A stretch of 62,927 bases of DNA, from assembly GCA_021463505.1 (NCBI GenBank), contig JAJTYR010000019.1:1-62927 (forward strand). The letters run 5' to 3'. Both the position numbers and the translations under genes were made by a program. Source of the DNA: Burkholderiaceae bacterium. Lineage in GTDB: Bacteria > Pseudomonadota > Gammaproteobacteria > Burkholderiales > Burkholderiaceae_E. Below are positions 26,142 to 35,178 of this stretch, piece after piece. The notes under the pieces were generated by a model that had not been told where the DNA came from, ran no database searches, and saw only the letters and a list, made by a program, of their open reading frames with translations. Numbering within the stretch: position 1 is the first letter of the stretch; each line of letters begins with the position of its first letter.

Positions 26142-27332
26142 ATGAAACTGGTCGAACAGATCGTCGATTTCCACGCGGAGCTCCGTGATTTCCGCCGCGA
26201 CCTGCACGCGCATCCCGAGCTGAAGTTCGAGGAATTCCGCACCGCCGACCGGATCGCCGAGCGCCTGGGCGCCTGGGGTATTCCGGTCGACCGCGGGCTG
26301 GGCGGCACCGGCGTGGTGGGCATCGTGAAGGCCGGCACCTCGCGCCGCGCGATCGGCCTGCGTGCCGACATGGACGCGCTGCCGATGACCGAGTTCAACC
26401 GCTTCGCGCACGCCTCGAAGCACGCCGGGCGCATGCACGCCTGCGGCCACGACGGCCACGTGGCGATGCTGCTGGCCGCGGCGAAGCACTTCGCCACGCA
26501 GCGCCACTTCGACGGCACTGTCTACCTGGTCTTCCAGCCCGCCGAGGAAGGCGGCGGCGGCGCGCGCGAGATGATCCGCGACGGCCTGTTCGAGAAATTC
26601 CCGATGGAGGCGATCTTCGGCATGCACAACTGGCCGGAGCTCGCCGCCGGACAGTTCGCGCTGAAGGCGGGCCCGGTCATGGGCTCGTCCACCGAGTTCA
26701 AGGTCACGATCCGCGGGCGCGGCTCGCATGCGGCGTTGCCGCACAACGGCGTCGACCCGGTGCCGGTGGCCTGCCAGATGGTGCAGGCGTTCCAGACCAT
26801 CATCACGCGCAACAAACGGCCGATCGAGGCGGCGGTGCTGTCGGTGACGATGATCCACGCGGGAGAAGCGACCAACGTCGTGCCCGACACGGCCGAGATC
26901 CAGGGCACGCTGCGCACGTTCACCGTCGAGACGATCGACCTGGTCGAGCAGCGGATGCGCGCATTGGTCGAGCACACCGCGGCGGCCTTCGGCTGCACCG
27001 CCGAGCTCGCGTTCGTGCGCAACTACCCGCCGACGATCAACCACGCGAAGGAGACCGACTTCTGCCGCGAAGTGATGAAGGACATCGTCGGCGATGCGAA
27101 CGTGTTCGAGTTCGAACCCACGCTGGGCTCGGAAGACTTCGCCTACTTCCTGCTCGACAAGCCCGGCTGCTACGTGGTCATCGGCAATGGCGAAGGCGCG
27201 CACCGCGAGGCCGGCCACGGGATGGGCCCGTGCACGTTGCACAACCCGAACTACGACTTCAACGACGAGCTCATCCCGATCGGGGCCTCGTACTGGGTCC
27301 ACCTGGCCGAGCGCTGGCTGGCGCCGCGCTGA
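26142..27332 (+). CDS. M20 family amidohydrolase (hippurate hydrolase-like)
   Basis: Metal-dependent amidohydrolase/carboxypeptidase of 396 residues. Metal ligands and catalytic Glu are visible in LRADMDALPMTE, MHACGHDGHVAML and FQPAEEGGGGARE; the dimerisation domain follows with GRGSHAALPHNGVDPV. The C-terminal ligand lies in LGSEDFAYFLLDKPG. The pattern fits the HipO/AbgB-like subgroup that hydrolyses N-acyl or N-benzoyl amino acids. No signal peptide, so cytoplasmic. The following permease remnant suggests it was once next to a peptide ABC transporter, which would supply acylated peptides; that is inference. Confidence 0.9.
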   Translation: MKLVEQIVDFHAELRDFRRDLHAHPELKFEEFRTADRIAERLGAWGIPVDRGLGGTGVVGIVKAGTSRRAIGLRADMDALPMTEFNRFAHASKHAGRMHACGHDGHVAMLLAAAKHFATQRHFDGTVYLVFQPAEEGGGGAREMIRDGLFEKFPMEAIFGMHNWPELAAGQFALKAGPVMGSSTEFKVTIRGRGSHAALPHNGVDPVPVACQMVQAFQTIITRNKRPIEAAVLSVTMIHAGEATNVVPDTAEIQGTLRTFTVETIDLVEQRMRALVEHTAAAFGCTAELAFVRNYPPTINHAKETDFCREVMKDIVGDANVFEFEPTLGSEDFAYFLLDKPGCYVVIGNGEGAHREAGHGMGPCTLHNPNYDFNDELIPIGASYWVHLAERWLAPR

Positions 27333-27383
27333 ATGGCGCGCCCCGGCATCCGCCCGCCCCGGCCGTAGCGCGCCCCGCCCGCG

Positions 27384-27644
27384 ATGCTCGCCTTCGTCGT
27401 CCGCCGCATCGTGCAGGCTGCGATGGTGATGCTGGCGGTGGCGTTCGGACTCCGCCACGACCGCAGCCTGGACGATCCGTTGCACCTGCAGTTCGCCGAC
27501 ATTCCGATCATGGCTGCGTACCTGTGCCTGATTGCACTGGTGTTCGTGACGTTCGGCCTGGCGGTCAACGTACCGTACTTCGCGTTCGACCCGCGGTTGT
27601 GCGCCGATCGCGGCGCGGCCGCACAATGCGAACGCTCCCGATGA
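27384..27644 (+). pseudogene. Internally deleted remnant of a DppB-type ABC permease
   Basis: An 86-codon frame whose two ends resemble different parts of one protein family. The start MLAFVVRRIVQAAMVMLAVA is the first helix of DppB/OppB-type peptide permeases. DIPIMAAYLCLIALVFVTFG followed by LAVNVPYFAFDPRL is the last helix and the invariant C-terminal DPR. About 230 residues between, including the EAA loop that contacts the ATPase, are absent. It cannot be a working permease, though a two-helix membrane peptide could still be made. No other transporter subunit is nearby. It follows the M20 gene by 51 bp. Confidence 0.65.
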
Positions 27645-27672
27645 GCGGCGTCGCTCCGCCCCCGGGGCGCGA

Positions 27673-28620
27673 TCACAGCGGTTCGAGGCGCGTGACGGGC
27701 GATTCGCCTGGGCGGAATCCGGCCGTCAGCGCAAGGCGATAGCGCAAGCCAACGCCGATCACGGCCTTGCGCGCCACGTGCCCGAACGGCAGCCCGGTGA
27801 CGATCGGCACGGGCAGCCGTGCGCGAAAATACGCGATGACCGACGCCAGGCCGTAGCCGTTGTCGTGTGGCGCTGCCGTCCAGTCGGTGAACGCGCCGAG
27901 CAGGATCGCACGCTGGCGTGCCAGCACGCCTGCATGCAGCAACTGGTGCAGCATCCGCTCGATGCGGTACGGGTGTTCGGAGACGTCTTCGAGAAAGAGC
28001 AGCCCGTCCTCGATCGCCGGCAGGTACGGCGTGCCCACCGCGCCCGCGACCAGCGACAGATTGCCACCCCAGAGCGTCCCTTCGATCGGTGCAGCGAGCG
28101 CCGGTGCGATGCCCGGATACTCTTCGACCCACTGCAGCGGCAGCAGCCGTCCCGCCATCAGCGCGTCGAAGTGTTCGAGCATGAACGCATCGGGCTGCGC
28201 GACGCCGAAGTCGCCACTCACGCCGGGACCGGCGAAGCTCGGTGCGCCGGTGCGCGCCAGCAGCGCGAGCTGGAAGGCGGTGAAGTCGCTGTAGCCGACC
28301 CAGCGCACGCCGCGCGTGGCCGAGGCGGCGACCAGCCCCCAGTCGATGCGATCGAGCAGCCGCGACAGCCCATAGCCCCCGCGCACGATCATCACCGCAT
28401 CGATGTCGGTGGCGCGGGCCGCGCGATGGATCTGCGCGAGCCGCGCGTCGTCGGTGTCGGAAAAGCGCTGCCAGGGCTCGCGCGGGACGGCGCAATGCAC
28501 CGAGCAGCCGCGCGCGCGCAGCGCAGCCATCCCCGCATCGAAGGCGTCGAGCGACAGGTGCGCGCCCGATGGCGCGATCACCTCGATGCGCGCAGCCCGA
28601 TGCGCATCGGCCGTCGTCAT
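27673..28620 (-). CDS. ldcA: LD-carboxypeptidase (S66 family)
   Basis: Cytoplasmic serine peptidase removing the terminal D-alanine from murein tetrapeptides during cell-wall recycling. The 315 residues show the nucleophile region [11 protein letters not shown], the Glu of the triad in [15 protein letters not shown] and the His in [17 protein letters not shown] 28620 overlaps the Lrp-type regulator stop by four bases (28617-28620), so the two are co-transcribed. Coupling to dadA through that regulator is sensible: D-Ala released here is a substrate of the DadA family. The MccF branch of S66 is an alternative but less likely. Confidence 0.88.
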   Translation of the reverse strand: MTTADAHRAARIEVIAPSGAHLSLDAFDAGMAALRARGCSVHCAVPREPWQRFSDTDDARLAQIHRAARATDIDAVMIVRGGYGLSRLLDRIDWGLVAASATRGVRWVGYSDFTAFQLALLARTGAPSFAGPGVSGDFGVAQPDAFMLEHFDALMAGRLLPLQWVEEYPGIAPALAAPIEGTLWGGNLSLVAGAVGTPYLPAIEDGLLFLEDVSEHPYRIERMLHQLLHAGVLARQRAILLGAFTDWTAAPHDNGYGLASVIAYFRARLPVPIVTGLPFGHVARKAVIGVGLRYRLALTAGFRPGESPVTRLEPL

Positions 28621-29099
28621 GCGCGCGCCTGCGTTTCGGGCAGATCGAGCACCAGGCTTTCCTTGATCTCTTCCATCACCATGTAGCTGCGCGACTCGCG
28701 CGCGCCGGGCAGCGCGAGCAGCATGTCGCCGAGCAGTTTACGGTAGGCGCCCATCTCGGGGATGCGCGCCTTGATCAGGTAGTCGAATTCGCCCGACACG
28801 AGGTGGCATTCGAGCACGTTGGGCAGCTTCAGCACCTCGCGCCGGAAGTCGTCGAAGATCGCACCCGACTTGGCCACGAGCTTGATCTCGACGAACACCA
28901 GCAGGTGCTGGCCGAGTCGATGCGGATCGAGCCGCGCGTGATAGCCGAGGATGAAGCCGTCGCGCTCCAGGCGCTTGACGCGCTCGCTGCACGGCGTCAC
29001 CGACAGCCCGACACGGTCGGCGAGTTCGGTCATCGACATTCGCCCTTGCGCCTGCAGCAGCCGCAGGATGTTGCGGTCGATGCGGTCGAGGTCCGTCAC
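28617..29099 (-). CDS. Lrp/AsnC family transcriptional regulator
   Basis: Leucine-responsive-type regulator, about 160 residues. The N-terminal helix-turn-helix is [20 protein letters not shown] preceded by [14 protein letters not shown]; the C-terminal RAM domain includes [10 protein letters not shown] and [18 protein letters not shown]. It is divergent from dadA and so probably its regulator (DadR/BkdR-like). GTG 29099 gives the canonical N-terminus; the TTG at 29120 adds seven residues without a ribosome-binding site. Two palindromes overlap its promoter, suggesting autorepression. Its stop overlaps the ldcA start. Confidence 0.9.
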   Translation of the reverse strand: MTDLDRIDRNILRLLQAQGRMSMTELADRVGLSVTPCSERVKRLERDGFILGYHARLDPHRLGQHLLVFVEIKLVAKSGAIFDDFRREVLKLPNVLECHLVSGEFDYLIKARIPEMGAYRKLLGDMLLALPGARESRSYMVMEEIKESLVLDLPETQARA

Positions 29100-29125
29100 C
29101 TGCTGGGCGCGGTTTCTCAAGGCTT

Positions 29126-29157
29126 TTTCACCAGAAACTTTGAGTTTTCACGAGAAA
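29126..29157. promoter_or_regulatory. Tandem palindromic operators between the Lrp-type gene and dadA
   Basis: TTTCACCAGAAA (29126-29137) and TTTCACGAGAAA (29146-29157) are both TTTC-N4-GAAA palindromes, exactly 20 bp apart, about two helical turns. The second covers the -10 box of the regulator promoter, the first its early transcribed region. Evenly phased repeats suit the multimeric binding of Lrp/AsnC proteins. Seen directly; the ligand protein is inferred. Confidence 0.65.
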
Positions 29158-29184
29158 TTCTAGCGCTTCGAGAAAATACGTCAA
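29157..29184 (-). promoter_or_regulatory. Promoter of the Lrp-type regulator gene
   Basis: Reading the minus strand, TTGACG (29184-29179), a 16-bp spacer and TAGAAT (29162-29157), each five of six to consensus. The predicted start near 29150 falls inside the operator pair. No equally good promoter was found for dadA on the plus strand, so dadA may need activation. Confidence 0.6.
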
Positions 29185-29258
29185 AACTTTTCCCTCCCGC
29201 CGCGGGACAATCCGCTCATCGGGCGCGATGCGCCCGCAACCCCGGCGGAGTGCGAGCG

Positions 29259-30602
29259 ATGCGTGTCCTGGTTCTCGGCAGCGGCGTCATCGGCGTGACC
29301 AGCGCCTGGTACCTGGCGCGTGCCGGCATGCAGGTGACGGTACTCGACCGGCAGCCGGCCGCCGCCATGGAAACCAGCTTCGCCAACGCCGGCCAGGTCT
29401 CGCCCGGCTATTCGACGCCATGGGCCGCCCCCGGCATTCCGCTGAAGGCGCTGAAGTGGCTGTTCCAGCGGCATGCGCCGCTGGCGATCCGCCCCGACGG
29501 AACGCTGTTCCAGCTGCAATGGATGGCGCGGATGCTCGCCAACTGCACCGCTTCGCGCTACGCCGTCAACAAGGAGCGGATGCTGCGGCTGGCCGAGTAC
29601 AGCCGCGACTGCCTGGCCGCGCTGCGCGCCGAGACCGGGATCGAGTACGAGGGTCGCCAGCTCGGCACGCTGCAGGTGTTCCGCACGGAGGCCCAGCTCG
29701 AGGCGGCCCGGCGCGACATCGAGGTGCTGCGCGAAGTCGGCGTGCGCTTCGAACTGCTCGGGCGCGGGGATCTCGCTCAGGTCGAGCCGGCGCTCGTGCG
29801 CGTGGCCGATACGCTGGTCGGCGCGCTGCGGCTGCCCGGCGACGAAACCGGCGACTGCCAGTTGTTCACCGCGAAGCTGGCTGATCGCTGCCGCGCGCTC
29901 GGCGTGCGCTTCGAGTTCGGCCGCTCGATCGAGGGCATTGTCGCCGGCGACGGCCGCGTCGACGGCGTGGCGATCGACGGCACGTTGCACAGCGCCGATC
30001 ACTACGTGATCGCGCTCGGCAGCTATTCGCGCGAACTGGCGAGATCGGCCCGACTGTCGCTGCCGGTCTATCCGCTGAAAGGCTATTCGCTGACGATTCC
30101 GGTCGTCGACGCGTCGCGCGCGCCGGTGTCGACGGTGATGGACGAGACCTACAAGATCGCGATCACCCGCTTCGACGACAGGATCCGCGTCGGCGGCATG
30201 GCCGAGGTCGCGGGCTTCGACCTGTCGCTGAACCCGCGCCGCCGCGAGACGCTCGAGATGGTGGTCGAGAGCCTGTTTCCGGGCGCCGGCGACCTGCGCG
30301 CCGCCACGTTCTGGACCGGCCTGCGCCCGATGACCCCCGACGGCACGCCGATCGTCGGACGAGCGCGGCAGCGCAACCTGTGGCTGAACACCGGCCACGG
30401 CACGCTCGGCTGGACGATGGCCTGCGGCTCCGGGCAGCTGCTGGCCGACCGGATCGCCGGGCGCCAGCCTGCGATCAGCGCGGACGGCCTGGGGCCCGAG
30501 CGCTACGCGCGCCCGCGCATCGCACCGTCGGCCCGTGCGCCACGACCCAGCACCGTGACCTCGCCGTCGGGCTGGACGAACCAGGCGCGTACCGACGGAT
30601 AG
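29259..30602 (+). CDS. dadA: D-amino acid dehydrogenase
   Basis: FAD enzyme oxidising D-amino acids to 2-oxo acids and passing electrons to the quinone pool at the inner membrane. The Rossmann motif [21 protein letters not shown] starts at residue 4; later motifs include [31 protein letters not shown] and [18 protein letters not shown]. Of 447 residues the last 30 or so are low-complexity and lie antisense to the end of apbE; E. coli DadA is about 432 residues, so the gene reads about 100 bp into its convergent neighbour. It is divergent from the Lrp-type regulator. Confidence 0.94.
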   Translation: MRVLVLGSGVIGVTSAWYLARAGMQVTVLDRQPAAAMETSFANAGQVSPGYSTPWAAPGIPLKALKWLFQRHAPLAIRPDGTLFQLQWMARMLANCTASRYAVNKERMLRLAEYSRDCLAALRAETGIEYEGRQLGTLQVFRTEAQLEAARRDIEVLREVGVRFELLGRGDLAQVEPALVRVADTLVGALRLPGDETGDCQLFTAKLADRCRALGVRFEFGRSIEGIVAGDGRVDGVAIDGTLHSADHYVIALGSYSRELARSARLSLPVYPLKGYSLTIPVVDASRAPVSTVMDETYKIAITRFDDRIRVGGMAEVAGFDLSLNPRRRETLEMVVESLFPGAGDLRAATFWTGLRPMTPDGTPIVGRARQRNLWLNTGHGTLGWTMACGSGQLLADRIAGRQPAISADGLGPERYARPRIAPSARAPRPSTVTSPSGWTNQARTDG

Positions 30603-31537
30603 TCGGCGAGCAGCCTGGCGGCGCGCTCGGGGGGCATGACCGACAACGCGGTGGACAGGCCGTCGGCCATGGCGGCGCGCGGTGCCGCGACCGAGACCGA
30701 CAGCCAGCGGTTCGCGCTGCGACCCGTGCCCGGGTCGAACAGGTGATGGATGCGCGGATCGGTTCCGAAGGTGGTGCCGTATCCGGCCGACGTGGCCAGT
30801 GCGGGCAACGCGCCGGCGTCCTCGCCCAGCGGCAGTTCGAGCAGCGTGCGCTGCGGCTGGCGCGGATCGGCGATCGCCGCGCGCCACGAATCGCCTCGGG
30901 CGCTGCGGCCGTGCGCGCGCGCCTCGCCGAGGTCGATCATCAGGTTCGCGAGGCCCGCGCCACGCAGCAGGTCGGCCACCCGGTCGGTCACGAAGCCCTG
31001 CGCGATACCGTTGAGCGTGATGCCCATGCCGGGGCGCCGCAACCGGATGTGGTCGGCGCGAAGCTCGACGCCGGCAAACCCCACGTTGCGCAGCGTGGCT
31101 GAAATCGCTGCCGCCGACGGGCCGGTGGCGGACGCGTCGGGCGGCGCGAAGTGCGCAGCGTAGAGCCGATAGAGTGGCTGCACCGTCGGATCGAAGGCGC
31201 CTCCGCTCGATCGCGCCAGGTCGAGGCTTTGCGACATCAGCTCGACCAGTTCGACCGGCGGGTCGCGCAATTCGCCCGCGGCGTTCAACCGCGACAGCGA
31301 CGAATCGGGGCGGTACAGGCTGAACACCGACTCGAGCCGGCGGATCTCGTCGATGCAGCGCTGCACGAGCGCCTGCGCCTTCTCGCGGTCGGAGTGGACC
31401 AGCGTCATCGACGCCAGCGCACCCATTGCCGTGCCCCTCCATTGGACGGCCTCGGCGGTCCCGGCACGCGCGCCGGCAAACGGCGCCGTGGCCGCACAGG
31501 CGGCAACGATCGACAGGAAGCGTCGGCGATCGGCCAT
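30503..31537 (-). CDS. nosX: FAD:protein FMN transferase (ApbE/NosX)
   Basis: Attaches FMN covalently to threonine of partner proteins; in nos clusters the partner is NosR. The 344 residues begin with a Tat-type signal ([20 protein letters not shown]), so it acts in the periplasm. ApbE motifs: [41 protein letters not shown] and the Mg/FAD region [15 protein letters not shown] 31537 has AGGAGAG upstream. Last gene of the nos operon, 11 bp after nosL. NosR in this cluster keeps an FMN-site-like SGATVT sequence, consistent with being its substrate. The 3' end overlaps dadA by 100 bp. Confidence 0.92.
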   Translation of the reverse strand: MADRRRFLSIVAACAATAPFAGARAGTAEAVQWRGTAMGALASMTLVHSDREKAQALVQRCIDEIRRLESVFSLYRPDSSLSRLNAAGELRDPPVELVELMSQSLDLARSSGGAFDPTVQPLYRLYAAHFAPPDASATGPSAAAISATLRNVGFAGVELRADHIRLRRPGMGITLNGIAQGFVTDRVADLLRGAGLANLMIDLGEARAHGRSARGDSWRAAIADPRQPQRTLLELPLGEDAGALPALATSAGYGTTFGTDPRIHHLFDPGTGRSANRWLSVSVAAPRAAMADGLSTALSVMPPERAARLLADYPSVRAWFVQPDGEVTVLGRGARADGAMRGRA

Positions 31538-31548
31538 GACTGCTCTCC

Positions 31549-32115
31549 TCAATGGGTTACAGGGGCCGGCGCCCCGGCCTGCTGCTCGGGCAGGCCGAAC
31601 AGGTAGGCGTCCGGGATCTCGTCGAGGCGGACCACGCGGCCGCCGTGCGAAACACGGAACGCCTCGGCCGCGGCCTGCTCGGAGAACGGCACCGCTTCGG
31701 GCGCGCCCATTCCGCCGCGCGCCTGGCTCTCGATCACGAACCAGGCCGTCCTGGCATCGACCCAGGCGCCGCGATCGGGCTGCTGCCAGCTCGCCGAACG
31801 GCCCATGTCGTTGACATAGACCGCGACGATGTCGCGCGGCTCCTCGGGGGCCCGCAGGAATGCGATCGTGTCGCGCACCGACGAGAACCAGATCGGATCG
31901 CTCCGACTCGCCAGGTACACCTGGCCCTTGGGCCCCTCGTGCTCGGCAAGCCGCATGCCGCAGTAGTAGCCGGTGGCCTCGGCGAGCACGTCGGAGGGCG
32001 ACGGACGGGAGTGCTCCGCCGAACGCCGGTCGCAACCGGCCACGGCTGCCACGGCGAGCACCACGACGACTGCCACGACAGAATTCGCGACGCGAAACGC
32101 GCGCGACGCGTTCAC
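31549..32115 (-). CDS. nosL: Nitrous oxide reductase copper chaperone NosL
   Basis: Outer-membrane-facing lipoprotein that delivers Cu(I) for NosZ maturation. The 188 residues start at GTG 32115, preceded by AGGAGGAGG, with a lipobox AVAAVAGC (C28). The copper motif YYCGMRLAEHEGPKG places ligands at C52 and M54. A second conserved region, VAVYVNDMGRSASW, lies downstream. Its start overlaps the nosY stop by four bases. Copper delivery by NosL to the NosDFY complex is established in Pseudomonas stutzeri. Confidence 0.94.
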   Translation of the reverse strand: MNASRAFRVANSVVAVVVVLAVAAVAGCDRRSAEHSRPSPSDVLAEATGYYCGMRLAEHEGPKGQVYLASRSDPIWFSSVRDTIAFLRAPEEPRDIVAVYVNDMGRSASWQQPDRGAWVDARTAWFVIESQARGGMGAPEAVPFSEQAAAEAFRVSHGGRVVRLDEIPDAYLFGLPEQQAGAPAPVTH

Positions 32116-32936
32116 AGCGGCCTCCTCCTGAAAGCGACGATCGCCATCGCCAGCGGGACGGCGATCCAGGCGGCGAGCACCGCCAGGAACACCGGGGCCG
32201 GCAGTGCCGCCGGATCGCCGGGGCCGGCCATCCCGCTGTAGACCGACACCGCGTGGCTGGAAGTCATGTTGAACAGCCGGTAGACGTCGGCGGGGTTGAG
32301 CAGCAACAGCGCGTCGAGCATCGTCTTGTCGACGATGCGGCCCTGGTCGGCAACGAGCACGCCGAGCAGCGCGGTGTCGTAGATCAGCACGAAGAACAGC
32401 CAGAGGCCGACCGCGAGCCCGGCGGCGGTCGCACGTTCCTGCACCAGCGTGCTCGCCAGGCACCCCAGCGACACGAACGCGGCGCCGAGCATGATCGAGG
32501 TGAGCACCATGGCCGCATACGCCGACCAGGCCTGCGGCCCGATTCCGGCCTTCAGGGCGAGGGCGGCAGCGGCAGCGCCATAGCCGATCACCGTCGCCAC
32601 GGCGAGGATCGCGACCTGCCCGAGGCACTTGCCGACGACCACTTGCCAGCGTGCGACCGGGTACGACAACAGCAGCATCAGCGTGCCGCGCTCGTGCTCG
32701 CCGACGATCGCGTCGAACGACAGCAGCAGCGCGATCAGCGGAACCAGGAAGATGGTGAGGCTCGCGAGGCTCACGACCGTGACCGCGAGCGGATCGGCCT
32801 TCACCGTGCCGGTGGGCGCGCTGCCGAGCAGCGCCAGCGACAATGCGAGCGCTGCCATCAGCACGGTGGTCGCGAGCACCCAGCGGTTGCGCATGCCGAC
32901 CCGGACCTCCTGTGCGGCGATCACCAGCGCGTTCAT
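32112..32936 (-). CDS. nosY: ABC transporter permease NosY
   Basis: Inner-membrane permease of the NosDFY complex required for CuZ assembly in NosZ. The 274 residues have about six hydrophobic helices, the first at about 19-38 (WVLATTVLMAALALSLALLG). Typical signatures are FDAIVGEHERGTLMLLLSYP and LNPADVYRLFNM. ATG 32936 overlaps the nosF stop (ATGA), and its stop overlaps the nosL start, so F, Y and L are tightly coupled. Confidence 0.95.
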   Translation of the reverse strand: MNALVIAAQEVRVGMRNRWVLATTVLMAALALSLALLGSAPTGTVKADPLAVTVVSLASLTIFLVPLIALLLSFDAIVGEHERGTLMLLLSYPVARWQVVVGKCLGQVAILAVATVIGYGAAAAALALKAGIGPQAWSAYAAMVLTSIMLGAAFVSLGCLASTLVQERATAAGLAVGLWLFFVLIYDTALLGVLVADQGRIVDKTMLDALLLLNPADVYRLFNMTSSHAVSVYSGMAGPGDPAALPAPVFLAVLAAWIAVPLAMAIVAFRRRPL

Positions 32937-33856
32937 GCCGGCTCTCCCGTGGCGCCGACGAGCCCGTCGAAGATCTCCTGCAGCCCTGGCGCGCTGGTCT
33001 CGACGTCTTCGACCAGTTCGCCCGCCTGCGCGAGCGCACGCAGCACCGGCATCTTCGCGCCCGCCGCGACCTCCAGCGCCAGCGACGCGTCGTCGCGTTC
33101 GGCGCAGCGCACCCCGAGGGGAAGACCGGCGAGCACCTGCTCGGCCGCGGACGGCCGCACGCGCACGCGGATGCGCGCCTCGGCGGCCGTGCCCCGGCGC
33201 AGGTCGGTGAGCGTGCCGGCGGCCAGCAGATGTCCACGGTGCATGATCGCGGCCCGGTCGACCCGATCCTGCACCTCGGCCAGCGCATGCGTGCAGACGA
33301 GCACGGTGGCGCCACCGATCCGCAGCGCGTCGATCATCCGGTAGACGTCGCTGCGCGAAGCCGGATCGAGCCCGCTGGTTGGCTCGTCGAACAGCAACAT
33401 CCGGGGCGCGCCGATCAGCGCCTGCGCGATGCCCAGGCGCTGCCGCATGCCCTTCGAGTAAGTCGCCACGCGCCGGTTCGCCGCGTGCGCGATGCCGACC
33501 CGCTCGAGCAGCGCGGCGTTGCCGCGGCAGGATTCGCCCTTGAGCCGCGCGTGAAAGGCCATCAGTTCGCTGCCGGTCATCGCGCCGTGAAACGCGACGC
33601 TCTCGGGAAGGAATCCGATTGCGCGGCGCGCCTCGGCACCGCGGTTGCCCGCCGGATCGATGCCGGAGATGCGCACGCTGCCCCCGGTCGGCCGGATCAG
33701 CCCGAGCAACAGCTTGATCAGCGTGGTCTTGCCCGCGCCGTTGTGGCCCACCAGCGCGGTCACCTGCCCCGCCTCGAGTCCGAGCGAGACGCCCTCGACC
33801 GCGGTCACGCCGCGATAACGCTTCGTGACCGAACTCCATTGCGCGACGATCGTCAT
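32933..33856 (-). CDS. nosF: ABC transporter ATPase NosF
   Basis: Cytoplasmic ATPase of NosDFY. The 307 residues show Walker A GHNGAGKTT (37-45), the ABC signature YSKGMRQRLGIAQAL and Walker B RMLLFDEPTSGLDP followed by the H-loop CTHALAE. The C-terminal third is a variable domain. ATG 33856 overlaps the nosD stop by four bases (33853-33856). Energises transfer of copper (or sulfur) species for NosZ maturation together with NosD and NosY. Confidence 0.95.
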   Translation of the reverse strand: MTIVAQWSSVTKRYRGVTAVEGVSLGLEAGQVTALVGHNGAGKTTLIKLLLGLIRPTGGSVRISGIDPAGNRGAEARRAIGFLPESVAFHGAMTGSELMAFHARLKGESCRGNAALLERVGIAHAANRRVATYSKGMRQRLGIAQALIGAPRMLLFDEPTSGLDPASRSDVYRMIDALRIGGATVLVCTHALAEVQDRVDRAAIMHRGHLLAAGTLTDLRRGTAAEARIRVRVRPSAAEQVLAGLPLGVRCAERDDASLALEVAAGAKMPVLRALAQAGELVEDVETSAPGLQEIFDGLVGATGEPA

Positions 33857-35175
33857 GGCGATGCAGGTGGTGGCACCGCAGCCGGGCGCATCAGCGGCGC
33901 GCTGTCGACGACCCCGCCCGGATAGAGCGCCGGAAAGCGCGCCTGCGCCCAGCGCACCATCTGGACGGCCGGGCTGTTGACCAGCGCCTTGGCCGCCGGG
34001 AGCGTCCAGAGGATCGCATCCATCACGTCGTTGGGCCGGTACGGGCGGTCGGCGACGCCGTCGCCGTCGAGGTCGAACGCCGGGTTGTCGCTCCAGTAGT
34101 TGCCGCGCCCCTCGTGCGCCCAGTCGAGGTAGCGCGTGCCGACGTACTTCACCTGCGTGCGGTTGCCGACGAAGGCGTTGCCGGTGATCGTGTTGCCTTC
34201 GGAGCCCGCGGTGAAGTGGATGCCGATCGGGCATCCTTCGAACCAGTTGTCCTTCAGCAGGTTGCCGTTGGCGGCGTAGACGAACGCACACTTCTCGCGG
34301 CCGCGGCGCACGACGTTTCCGATCACCTGCGAGCGGTTGGTCGAATTGAGCATCAGCCCATGATCGCGGTCGTCGTCGGAGACGTTGCCGCGAATCTCGA
34401 GCCGGTCGGAATACATGATCGCCCAGCCGACGTGGTTGCTCCGCGAGCGGTTGCCGACGATGCGACTGTCGTTCGTGTACATGTAGTGGATCGCGAAGCG
34501 CAACTGCTCGAAGCTGTTGTTCGCGAACAGGTTGTGCGAGCTGGTCTTCACGAAAATGCCGTCGCGCCCGTACCGGATCGCGTTGCCGACCACCTGCGCA
34601 CCGGGCGCGTTCCAGATCGACACGCCGTTGCCGGCCTCCGGGAGCCGCAGGTCGCGCCGTCCCTCGATCAGGTTGTTCTCGACGATCGACGCCGCTGCAC
34701 CGTGCACGTAGACGCCGAACAGGTTGTCGACCAGCCGGTTCGAGCGGATACGCGCGCGCTCGGCGCTCTGCGCGAGCCGGATCGCCGAGTCCATCGCCGG
34801 CGCGTCCAGCCCCGAGCCGGTAATCTCCAGGCCCTCGATGCGCACGTCGGGCGCGGTCACGACGACCACACTGCCAGTGCCCGGGCCGACGAGCACCGAG
34901 CCAGCCTCGCCCAGCAAGGTGAGCGACCGGTCGATGTGCAGCGGACCGGCGTGACGCCCCGCCGCCAGCCGCACGGTGGCGCCGGGCGGCAGCGCATCGA
35001 GCAACGACTGGATCGGCTCACCGGCCGCCACGAGGCGCTCGCCCGGTCCCACCACGCGGTCGCCGGGCGCCACGACCGGCTCGCGGGCCTCAGGCGCCGC
35101 CACGACAGCGGGCGCCGGCGGAAGCGCGAGCGCGGCCGCGAGCGCGGCGCGCGCTGCGACACCACGCAGTGCCAT
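33853..35175 (-). CDS. nosD: Periplasmic copper-binding maturation protein NosD
   Basis: Periplasmic right-handed beta-helix protein that passes copper from NosL to NosZ. The N-terminus (ALRGVAARAALAAALALPPA) is a Sec signal. The body shows CASH/parallel-beta-helix repeats: RIRSNRLVDNLFGVYVHGA, NLFANNSFEQLRFAIHYMY, IVGNRSRSNHVGWAIMYS and NTITGNAFVGNRTQVKYVG, ending with GRGNYWSDNPAFDLDGDGVAD. The 440 residues fit. It follows nosZ by 3 bp. Confidence 0.96.
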   Translation of the reverse strand: MALRGVAARAALAAALALPPAPAVVAAPEAREPVVAPGDRVVGPGERLVAAGEPIQSLLDALPPGATVRLAAGRHAGPLHIDRSLTLLGEAGSVLVGPGTGSVVVVTAPDVRIEGLEITGSGLDAPAMDSAIRLAQSAERARIRSNRLVDNLFGVYVHGAAASIVENNLIEGRRDLRLPEAGNGVSIWNAPGAQVVGNAIRYGRDGIFVKTSSHNLFANNSFEQLRFAIHYMYTNDSRIVGNRSRSNHVGWAIMYSDRLEIRGNVSDDDRDHGLMLNSTNRSQVIGNVVRRGREKCAFVYAANGNLLKDNWFEGCPIGIHFTAGSEGNTITGNAFVGNRTQVKYVGTRYLDWAHEGRGNYWSDNPAFDLDGDGVADRPYRPNDVMDAILWTLPAAKALVNSPAVQMVRWAQARFPALYPGGVVDSAPLMRPAAVPPPASP

Positions 35176-35178
35176 GCG

